NCBI RefSeq assembly: GCF_000739085.1
Contig: NZ_CP009110.1
Location: forward strand, 2,914,001 to 2,978,000
Origin: Amycolatopsis methanolica 239
GTDB lineage: Bacteria > Actinomycetota > Actinomycetes > Mycobacteriales > Pseudonocardiaceae
Reading direction: 5' to 3'
Length of the DNA: 64,000 bases
The position numbers and the translations under genes are program-made. Position 1 is the stretch's first letter. Each line of letters starts with the position of its first letter. The notes beneath the pieces are model-generated. The model worked only from the letters and a program-made list of their open reading frames with translations. It was not told the DNA's origin and did not search any database. Shown here piece by piece: positions 57,587-64,000 of this stretch.

Positions 57587-59736
57587 CCTCGTTCGACACC
57601 ACCGTGGTGATCTGCGCCTACACCGAAGAGCGCTGGGACGACCTGACCGCGGCGGTCGCCTCCGCCCGCGACCAGTCCGCGCCGCCGCGCGAGATCATCG
57701 TGGTCATCGACCACAACCCGGAGCTGGAGCGGCGGGCCGCCGCGGAGTTCGTCGGCGTGACGGTGGTGCCCAACGCCGGGCGGCGCGGCCTGTCCGGCGC
57801 CCGCAACACCGCGGTCGGGCTCGCCAAGGGCGACGTGATCGCCTTCCTCGACGACGACGCCGAAGCCGCGCCGGACTGGCTGGAGCAGCTGCTGGCCGGT
57901 TACCGCGACCGGGACGTGCTGGCCGTCGGCGGCTCGGCCCGCCCGCGCTGGCCGGACGGGCGGCGGCCGGCCAAGCTCCCGGCCGGCCGCGGGTCGGTGC
58001 ACGGCGAACTGGACTGGGTCGTCGGCTGCACCTACACCGGGCAGCCCACGGCGGAGGCGCCGGTGCGCAACCTGATGGGCTGCAACATGTCCTTCCGCCG
58101 CGAGGCGTTCACGCTCGCCGGGCTGTTCTCCGAGGACCTCGGGCGCATCGGGCGCACGCCGCTCGGCTGCGAGGAGACCGAGCTGTGCATCCGGCTGCGC
58201 CAGGCCTCGCCCGGCGCGCGGATCGTGTTCCGGCCGCAGGCGGTGGTGCGCCACCGCGTCACCCCGGAGCGCACCACGTGGGCCTACCTGCGCCGCCGCG
58301 GCTGGGGCGAAGGGCTGTCCAAGGCCTACGTCTCGCGCCTCGTCGGCAGCGAGGCGGCGCTGTCCACCGAGCGCGACTACCTGAGCCGGACCATCCCGGC
58401 CGCCGTGGTGCGTGAGTTCGGGTGGCTCGCGTTGTTCCGCACGTCCGGTGCCGCCGGCGTGCTCGGGCTGGTTACCGTGGTGTCCTCGACCGCGGCCGGG
58501 TACCTGCGTGGCAAGGCGCAGATCCGCCCGGCCCGGCCGCGCCCGTCGTCGCTGGTGCACGGGCCGATCCACATCGCCACCGTGGACGCCCGCACCGCAC
58601 CCGAGGAACTGCCCGTGCCGCACCGGCCGGTCGGTCACTACCGCGCGGCGCAGGTGCTCGTCCGCGACGGCGATCGCACCCTCGACGTCCTGCTGCTCCC
58701 GGTGGAATGCGGCGTCGTGCGGCTGCCGAAGCTGGCCACCGCGCCCGCTCCGCGGCGACGGCCGGAGTTCACCCGGCCGCCGGTCAGCGTCGTGATCCCG
58801 ACCGCGTACCGCAAGCGGCAGGCGGTGGCCAGCGCCCGCGCCGCGCTGGCGGCCGGGTACCCGGACCTCGAGGTGATCGTGGTCGACAACCTGCCGCGGC
58901 TGCTCGAGGGCGACGACTGGCTGCGTGGCGAGGTGGAGGCGCTGGGCGCGCGGTACGTGGTGGAGCCGCGCAAGGGCGTCAGCATCGCCCGCAACACCGG
59001 CGCCCGCGTCGCGAGCCACGGCCTGATCGCGTTCGTCGACGAGAACATCACCGTCGAACCCGGCTGGTTCGACGCCGTCACCGAGGAGTTCGCCGCCGAC
59101 CCGGCGGTCGGGTGCGTGACCTCGCTCGTGCTGCCCGCCAGCCTGGAGACCGACGCCGAGGTCCTGTTCGAGCGCCTCAAGGGCTACAGCAACTCGGTGC
59201 GGTGGCAGCGGATCGACCGGGACACCGCGCGCGAGGACCCGCTGTACCCGCTGTCCATGGCGCGCTACGGCCCGGGCAGCTGCGCGACCTGGCGGCGGGA
59301 GGTCTTCGAGGAGCTCGGCGGTTTCGACCCGCTGCTCGGCGCGGGCACCCCGACGATGGCGGGGGAGGACCTGGACCTGTTCGTGCGGCTGGCCTACGCC
59401 GGCGGCGCGGTGGTCCACACCCCGCACGCCGTGGCCCGGCACATCCACCGTGCCGACTGGCTCGAACTGCGGGAGCGGATGCGCGGCTACGGCGTCGGCC
59501 TGGCCGCGATGCTCGTGCTGTCCGTGCGGCGCCGACCGGTTTCGGCGTTCTCGATCCTGCGCCGGGTGCCCCGCGGGGCGGCCCGGCTCGCGTCCCGCAC
59601 CCCGGAGCTCCCGCTGTCCGACCGCGCCGCCCGGTCGCGGCTGCGGCAGCTGCGCCGCGACGAGCGCCTCGGGCTGCTCGGCGGCGCGGCGGCCCTGATG
59701 CGGGCCCGGGGTGAGGCCGGAACCGGCCGCCGGTGA
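57583..59736 (+). CDS. Tandem two-domain family 2 glycosyltransferase
   Basis: 717 residues with two GT2 domains. Domain 1 (residues 1-290) starts TVVICAYTEERWDDL and has the metal motif AFLDDDAEAAPDW (D90, D92). Domain 2 (about 400-717) starts VSVVIPTAYRKRQAVASA and has FVDENITVEPGW at the metal position (D486-E487-N488), so the second aspartate is asparagine. Both domains end with acceptor-region motifs (GCEETELCIRLR; GEDLDLFVRLAYAGG). It overlaps the preceding gene by four bases. It may add two sugars or use one domain for binding. Confidence 0.85.
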   Translation: MTSFDTTVVICAYTEERWDDLTAAVASARDQSAPPREIIVVIDHNPELERRAAAEFVGVTVVPNAGRRGLSGARNTAVGLAKGDVIAFLDDDAEAAPDWLEQLLAGYRDRDVLAVGGSARPRWPDGRRPAKLPAGRGSVHGELDWVVGCTYTGQPTAEAPVRNLMGCNMSFRREAFTLAGLFSEDLGRIGRTPLGCEETELCIRLRQASPGARIVFRPQAVVRHRVTPERTTWAYLRRRGWGEGLSKAYVSRLVGSEAALSTERDYLSRTIPAAVVREFGWLALFRTSGAAGVLGLVTVVSSTAAGYLRGKAQIRPARPRPSSLVHGPIHIATVDARTAPEELPVPHRPVGHYRAAQVLVRDGDRTLDVLLLPVECGVVRLPKLATAPAPRRRPEFTRPPVSVVIPTAYRKRQAVASARAALAAGYPDLEVIVVDNLPRLLEGDDWLRGEVEALGARYVVEPRKGVSIARNTGARVASHGLIAFVDENITVEPGWFDAVTEEFAADPAVGCVTSLVLPASLETDAEVLFERLKGYSNSVRWQRIDRDTAREDPLYPLSMARYGPGSCATWRREVFEELGGFDPLLGAGTPTMAGEDLDLFVRLAYAGGAVVHTPHAVARHIHRADWLELRERMRGYGVGLAAMLVLSVRRRPVSAFSILRRVPRGAARLASRTPELPLSDRAARSRLRQLRRDERLGLLGGAAALMRARGEAGTGRR

Positions 59737-59767
59737 AGATGGAGGGCGACGGGCAGGAAGGGCGCGT

Positions 59768-60127
59768 GTGGTCGAGCAGCAGCTGAGGATCCGGCGGTAC
59801 ACCGCCTACGGGCTGCTTGCTGTCTGCCTCGTCACGATCGTGCTCGTCTGGTCCGGTTTGGACTTCTTCCTGCGGCCGCTGGCGGTCCTGGTGTTCGTGC
59901 TCACCGCGCCCGGCTGGGCCCTGATCTCCTACGTCAACGTGCGGCACCTGTCGGTGACCTGGGTGAGCGCGGTCGGCATCTCGCTGGCGATCACCCTGAT
60001 CGTGGCGCAGGTGCTGGTGCTGACCCGCTTCTGGCACCCGGAGGCGGCGGTCGTGGCGCTCGCGTTCGTCACCGCCGTCCCGCTGGCGCACCACGTGCTG
60101 CGCAGCCGCCCGGGTGAGGCCCGATGA
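59768..60127 (+). CDS. Small membrane protein of the EPS cluster
   Basis: 119 residues with about four hydrophobic helices (TAYGLLAVCLVTIVLVWSGL, PLAVLVFVLTAPGWALI, SAVGISLAITLIVAQVL and one more). GTG 59768 (VVEQQLRIRRY). Not identifiable by motif; it sits between the glycosyltransferase and the flippase, and its stop overlaps the flippase ATG. Confidence 0.65.
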   Translation: MVEQQLRIRRYTAYGLLAVCLVTIVLVWSGLDFFLRPLAVLVFVLTAPGWALISYVNVRHLSVTWVSAVGISLAITLIVAQVLVLTRFWHPEAAVVALAFVTAVPLAHHVLRSRPGEAR

Positions 60128-61365
60128 CGGTGGACCGGAAAACGGCCCCGGGCAAGGGCATGGTGGCCGACGGGCTCGCGTTGTCGGCGTCGGCCGCGAT
60201 CACCGCGCTCGCCGGGCTGGTCGGCTGGGTGCTGGCCGCGCGGCTGCTGCCAGCCGCCGCGGTCGGCGACACCTCGGCGTTCGTGTCCGGGTTCCTGCTC
60301 GTCGCCGGGATCGCCGAACTCGGCCTGGGGCCCGCGGTCCTGCGCTGGCTGCCGCGCGCCGGCGCGCAGCGGCCGCGGCTGCTGCTGCGCACCTACCTCG
60401 CGGTCCTGGCCGGCGGCGTGGTCGGCTCGGTCGTGTTCGTGGTCGTGCCCGCCGGGGCCGAGGTGGTGCACCGGGTGCCGGCCGGGGTCGCCTGGTTCCT
60501 CGTCGCCGGGATCGGCTGGACCTTGTTCCAGTTCCAGGACGAGGTGCTCACCGGGCTCGGCCTGGCCCGCTGGGTGCCTGCGGAGAACACCGCGTTCTCC
60601 GTGGCCCGGCTGGGACTGCTCGCCGGGCTGGGGCCGGTGGCGGGCGCGCTCGGGCTGGTGCTGTCCTGGGCGGTGCCCACACTGATCGGGGTCGTGGTCG
60701 TGACCATCCTGATCCGGCGTTCGGTGCGCCGCACCTCGCCCGCGCTCGCGCCCGGAGTCCTGCCCGGGCGCCGGGAGATCGTGCGGCTGCTCGCGCCGTC
60801 CTACCCGGCCATGGTGTGCGTGGTCGTGCTGTACAACCTGGTGCCGCTGATCGTGCTGCACCGTTTCGGCGCCGAGGCCAACGCCGTCTTCTTCGTGGTC
60901 TGGACCGCGATCAACGCGCTCGACGTCGCCGCGACCGCATTCGTGAACCCGCTCGTGGTGCGCCTGTCCGCCGAGCCGGGGCACGCCCGGTCGCTGGTCA
61001 CCGACGCCGGCAAGCGGCTGGTGCTGGTGTTCGTGCCGCTGCTCGCCATCGGCGCCGCTCTGGCCTGGGTCATGCTGGCGATCTTCGGCGCGGAGTACAC
61101 CGCGGGCACCGGCCTGCTGCGGGTGCTGCTCGCCGCCCAGGTGCCGCGGCTGGTCGTGGTGCTCGGCGTGGCCGTGCACCTGGCCGCGGGCCGGGGCGCC
61201 GGTGTCGCGGTGCTGCAGGCCGTGACGGCCGCCTCCGCCGTCGTGCTCGCCCTGCTGGCGCCGACCGAGTTCGGCTTCGGGGTCGGCATGCTCGCGGCGC
61301 AGGCGGTGATCGCCGCCGCGGTGCTGGCCGACCTGCGGCGCCGGGTGTTCGGGGCGCGTCCGTGA
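60124..61365 (+). CDS. Oligosaccharide flippase family protein (Wzx-like)
   Basis: Integral membrane protein of 413 residues with 11-12 predicted helices, of the MATE/MVF-like group that flips lipid-linked saccharides across the membrane. An N-terminal cytoplasmic tail is followed by ADGLALSASAAITALAGLVG and periodic hydrophobic segments with interior charged residues (FQFQDEVLTGLGLARWVPAE near 140). Overlaps the small membrane protein gene and the following gene by four bases each. Confidence 0.85.
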   Translation: MTVDRKTAPGKGMVADGLALSASAAITALAGLVGWVLAARLLPAAAVGDTSAFVSGFLLVAGIAELGLGPAVLRWLPRAGAQRPRLLLRTYLAVLAGGVVGSVVFVVVPAGAEVVHRVPAGVAWFLVAGIGWTLFQFQDEVLTGLGLARWVPAENTAFSVARLGLLAGLGPVAGALGLVLSWAVPTLIGVVVVTILIRRSVRRTSPALAPGVLPGRREIVRLLAPSYPAMVCVVVLYNLVPLIVLHRFGAEANAVFFVVWTAINALDVAATAFVNPLVVRLSAEPGHARSLVTDAGKRLVLVFVPLLAIGAALAWVMLAIFGAEYTAGTGLLRVLLAAQVPRLVVVLGVAVHLAAGRGAGVAVLQAVTAASAVVLALLAPTEFGFGVGMLAAQAVIAAAVLADLRRRVFGARP

Positions 61366-63371
61366 CCGAACCGCCCACCCGGTTCCTGCGCCCGGTGCGC
61401 CCGAACCGCACCAGCCGCCCCTCGCCCCGGCCGCGGGAGCCGATGCGGTTCACGCAGCCGCCCCCGCCGGGCACGCCCACCCGCTACATCCCGGCCTCCG
61501 GCAGGCTGGCTGCGCAGCCGAAGCCGGAACCGCCGTCGCGCGCGGTCGAGTCCCGGCCCCGCCTGGGCACCGGCGCCGGACGGCCCGCGTTCCTCGCCGA
61601 CCCGTTCTTCGGTCCCGGCCTCGCCGGGGTCGCGGTGGTGCTGTGGATCATCGGGCTGCACCCGATCCCGCCCGAGTCGATCGGCGGGCTCGGGCTCGTG
61701 GCCGAACTGTCGGTGCCCACGCTGCTGTCCTACCCGCTGCTGGTCGCCGCGGTGGTGCTGGAACTGCTGCGGTACCGGCCGCGCACCTGGCTGCTGTCGC
61801 TCTACACGCTCGTCGGCGTGCTCGGCGTGTACGGGCTGCAGCCCGCGGTCGAGGAGGTCGCGCGGCTGCCGGTGGCCTGGCTGCACGCCGGGTTCGCCGA
61901 CTACATCGCCACCCACGGCGACATCCTGCACGACTACGACGCGCGGTTCTCCTGGGCGGGGTTCTTCGCCCTGGTCGCGATGATCACGCGCGCGGCCGGG
62001 CTGCCGGACGCGATCCCGTTCCTGAACTGGGCGCCGGTGCTGCTGTCCGGGCTCGCGGTGCTCGGCGTGCGTGCGCTGGCCGTGTCCGCGCTGGGCAACC
62101 GCCGCGCGGCGTGGATCGCGCCGTGGCTCTATCTCGTGGCGAACTGGACCGAACAGGACTACTTCTCGCCGCAGGGCACGGCGATGGTCCTGATGCTCGC
62201 CGCGCTGACGCTGACCTTCCGGCACCTCGTGCGGCCCCGCCTCACCGAACCGGTCAAGGCGCGGCTGCGGGCCCGGCTCGCGCCGCGGTCCAGCCCGAAG
62301 GCGCGGCTGGTCGCGCAGGGCGCCGTGGTGCTCATCGGGCTCGCGCTCGCGCCCACCCACCAGCTGACCCCGTACGTGCTCGGGGTCCTGCTGCTGCTCC
62401 TGCTGGTGTTCGGGCGGCTGTGGCCGGCGTGGATGCCGTTCGTGGTCCTCGGCGGCGCGGTGGTGTGGTTCTCGCTGGGCGCGGCGGAGTTCTGGAGCGG
62501 CCAGCTGGTCCAGATGATCCTCAGCCCGCTCGGCGACGTCGGTTCCTCGGTGGACGAGGGCATCGTGGCCCGGTTCGCGGGCAGCCCGGGCAGGCTCGTG
62601 GTGCTCACCGTGCGCATCGGGATCACGCTGTTCGTCGCGGGCATGGCGGCCTACGGCATCTGGCTGCTGCGCCGCGACTCGCTGAAGTCGTGGCTGCTGC
62701 CCGCCCTGAGCGTCGCGCCGTTCGGGCTCGCCGTGGCCCAGCCCTACGGCGGCGAGGTGTTCATGCGCTGCTTCCTCTTCTCGCTGCCGGTGATGGCCCT
62801 GCCCGCATCGCTCGCGCTGGAGAAGGCCGTGACCGCCGCCCGCAGGCTGCGCTGGCGCAACCGGCCCGGGCACACGGTCCTCGCCGCCGGGGTGCCGTGG
62901 GTCGTGCTCACCGGCTTGCTCGCCTCGACGGTCACCGCGCGCGGCGGCAACGACGCCTACATCAGCTTCCACGCGAGCGACATCGCCGCCGCGAGCTGGG
63001 CGGTGCACGAGGCGCAGCCGGGGCAGCGGGTGGACTCGCTGGTCAACTCGGTGCCGCTGTCGTTCGCCCGGGTGGGCGAGGTGTCCCAGTTCGAGGTCGA
63101 CGGCTACTGCGAAAACGTCATGGACGACATCCCCGCGCTGGTCGCCTGCCTGCGCCTGAAGGGCCCCGATTATCTTGTGCTCACCGAGCCGCAGTGGGCG
63201 TACCTGAAGATCTTCGAGCAGGTGCCCGACACCTACGGCGCCGACCTCGTGCGCGAGCTCGAGGCCACCGGGCTGTACCGCCTGGTGTTCGACGACCAGG
63301 GTTCGCTGGTGCTCGGCCGGACGACGCCCGCCGACAAGTTCGTGCAGGGCAGTGGCGGAGGGAACACGTGA
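61362..63371 (+). CDS. Large membrane protein, possible GT-C glycosyltransferase or polymerase
   Basis: 669 residues: a proline-rich cytoplasmic N terminus of about 90 residues, then about 12 membrane helices, and a C-terminal soluble portion of about 120 residues (GNDAYISFHASDIAAASWAV near 527). Acidic residues after early helices (ATHGDILHDYDARFSW near 183) resemble GT-C active-site loops. The arrangement fits an EPS sugar transferase or polymerase, but no family motif is decisive. Overlaps its neighbours by four bases. Confidence 0.65.
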   Translation: MTEPPTRFLRPVRPNRTSRPSPRPREPMRFTQPPPPGTPTRYIPASGRLAAQPKPEPPSRAVESRPRLGTGAGRPAFLADPFFGPGLAGVAVVLWIIGLHPIPPESIGGLGLVAELSVPTLLSYPLLVAAVVLELLRYRPRTWLLSLYTLVGVLGVYGLQPAVEEVARLPVAWLHAGFADYIATHGDILHDYDARFSWAGFFALVAMITRAAGLPDAIPFLNWAPVLLSGLAVLGVRALAVSALGNRRAAWIAPWLYLVANWTEQDYFSPQGTAMVLMLAALTLTFRHLVRPRLTEPVKARLRARLAPRSSPKARLVAQGAVVLIGLALAPTHQLTPYVLGVLLLLLLVFGRLWPAWMPFVVLGGAVVWFSLGAAEFWSGQLVQMILSPLGDVGSSVDEGIVARFAGSPGRLVVLTVRIGITLFVAGMAAYGIWLLRRDSLKSWLLPALSVAPFGLAVAQPYGGEVFMRCFLFSLPVMALPASLALEKAVTAARRLRWRNRPGHTVLAAGVPWVVLTGLLASTVTARGGNDAYISFHASDIAAASWAVHEAQPGQRVDSLVNSVPLSFARVGEVSQFEVDGYCENVMDDIPALVACLRLKGPDYLVLTEPQWAYLKIFEQVPDTYGADLVRELEATGLYRLVFDDQGSLVLGRTTPADKFVQGSGGGNT

Positions 63372-63931
63372 ACCAGACCCGGTCCCTGGGACGGCGGCTG
63401 AAGGACCAGGTGCACATCGAGCTGTGGTCGATGACCGTCGGGGCGATCGTGAACGGCCTGCTCGGCAGCGCGCTGGTGCCGCGGCCGCTCCGGCTGCTGG
63501 GCTACCGCGCGTTCGGCGCGCGCATCCACTCCGGGAACATCTTCCCGGGGCTGCGGATCCACGGCGCGCTGCGCAACGTCGAGATCGGCCGCCGCACGTT
63601 CCTCAACGCCGAGTGCTACCTGGAGTCGGTCGGCCCGATCACGATCGGCGCGGCCTGCCAGTTCGGGCCCCAGGTCATGATCATCACCTCGCACCACCCG
63701 ACGCTGCCCGACGGCACGGTGTCCCGCGTCGCCGAGGCCAGGCCGGTCGTGATCGGCGACCGGGTGTGGGTGGGCGCGCGGGCCCAGATCCTGCCCGGCG
63801 TGCGCATCGCCGACGACGCGGTGATCGCCGCCGGCGCGGTGGTGGCGCGCGACTGCCCGGTACCCGGCGTCTACGCGGGGGTGCCCGCCCGCCTGGTGCG
63901 GCAGACGTCCGTCGTGGCGGAGCCGGCGTGA
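63368..63931 (+). CDS. Hexapeptide-repeat acyltransferase (LbH fold)
   Basis: Left-handed beta-helix acetyltransferase of 187 residues, CysE/NodL/WbbJ type. Hexapeptide repeats run from RNVEIGRRTFLNAECYLESV through VVIGDRVWVGARAQILPGVR to DDAVIAAGAVVARDCPVPGV, with the catalytic histidines in MIITSHHPTLPDG near 100. It may O- or N-acetylate a sugar of the exopolysaccharide. GTG 63368 overlaps the previous stop; the gene overlaps the next start. Confidence 0.88.
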   Translation: MNQTRSLGRRLKDQVHIELWSMTVGAIVNGLLGSALVPRPLRLLGYRAFGARIHSGNIFPGLRIHGALRNVEIGRRTFLNAECYLESVGPITIGAACQFGPQVMIITSHHPTLPDGTVSRVAEARPVVIGDRVWVGARAQILPGVRIADDAVIAAGAVVARDCPVPGVYAGVPARLVRQTSVVAEPA

Positions 63932-64000
63932 GCCAGGCCGACTTCATCACCCTGGTCACGGCGCTGTTCGGGGTGGCGTTGCTCGTCGTGCTCGTGGTGC
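63928..64000 (+). CDS. Membrane protein, 3' truncated by window edge
   Basis: Only 24 codons are visible. GTG 63928 overlaps the acyltransferase stop and encodes VSQADFITLVTALFGVALLV, a probable first membrane helix. It continues the EPS operon; a polymerase or ligase would be expected, but this cannot be shown here. Confidence 0.5.
   Translation, partial: MSQADFITLVTALFGVALLVVLVV

Noticed and set aside
61362..63008. Long - strand frame opposite the EPS membrane protein
   Set aside because: Composition of a shadow frame; the + strand shows regular hydrophobic segments.

Overview
The window is chromosomal DNA from a high-GC actinomycete, most likely a member of the Pseudonocardiaceae close to Amycolatopsis. 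Codons are strongly G/C at the third position, GTG starts and four-base stop/start overlaps are frequent, and there is an SsgA-type sporulation regulator, a DUF6292-like protein, a DUF1876 protein and a metH controlled by an SAH riboswitch. The genus is inferred from family content only. No phage, insertion sequence or CRISPR array was seen.

Left part (1-18.7 kb): end of an AI-2E-type permease; a five-gene biotin uptake operon (bioY, an acyl-CoA ligase, a thiolase, bioM, bioN); a repeat tract and two fused gene scraps; an Orn/Lys/Arg decarboxylase; a patch of very small reading frames; a Nudix hydrolase; an SDR/TetR/crotonase acyl-CoA operon; a winged-helix protein; a zinc dehydrogenase; then an SAH riboswitch and cobalamin-dependent metH. 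Next, 18.8-20.6 kb is a gene graveyard (pobA-like and sigma-factor remnants and a hexapeptide-repeat tract).

Middle (20.6-35.8 kb): xylose isomerase with a ROK repressor, a MsiK-like sugar ABC ATPase and a second ROK regulator; a frameshifted quinone oxidoreductase; a hydrolase; a GntR-OsmC pair; a peptidase E-like gene; an ECF sigma factor with a frameshifted membrane partner; a methyltransferase; a P450 divergent from TetR; and a broken SLC13 transporter.

The most notable locus is 35.9-42.7 kb. Two divergent, tightly coupled operons encode a tetrahydrofolate-dependent aromatic O-demethylase (LigM-like), the C1-recycling enzymes MetF and PurU, a 4,5-extradiol dioxygenase (LigA/LigB), 4-oxalomesaconate hydratase (GalB) and CHA aldolase (LigK), plus an alpha/beta hydrolase and a muconolactone-isomerase-like protein of unassigned role. 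Together they could take a methoxylated lignin acid (vanillate, 3-O-methylgallate or syringate) to pyruvate and oxaloacetate, with the methyl group leaving as formate.

Right part (43-64 kb): a class III aminotransferase with LysR, LysE, four tRNA genes, SsgA, a frameshifted IclR, and from 50 kb to the window end a same-strand exopolysaccharide cluster: polyprenyl-phosphate glycosyl-1-phosphate transferase, LmbE deacetylase, two C-methyltransferase homologues (one apparently degenerate), a CDP-glucose-forming nucleotidyltransferase, an SDR epimerase/dehydratase, GT2 glycosyltransferases, a flippase, a large membrane protein and a hexapeptide acyltransferase.

Several otherwise well-conserved genes carry single-base frameshifts, so either gene decay or assembly error is common here.
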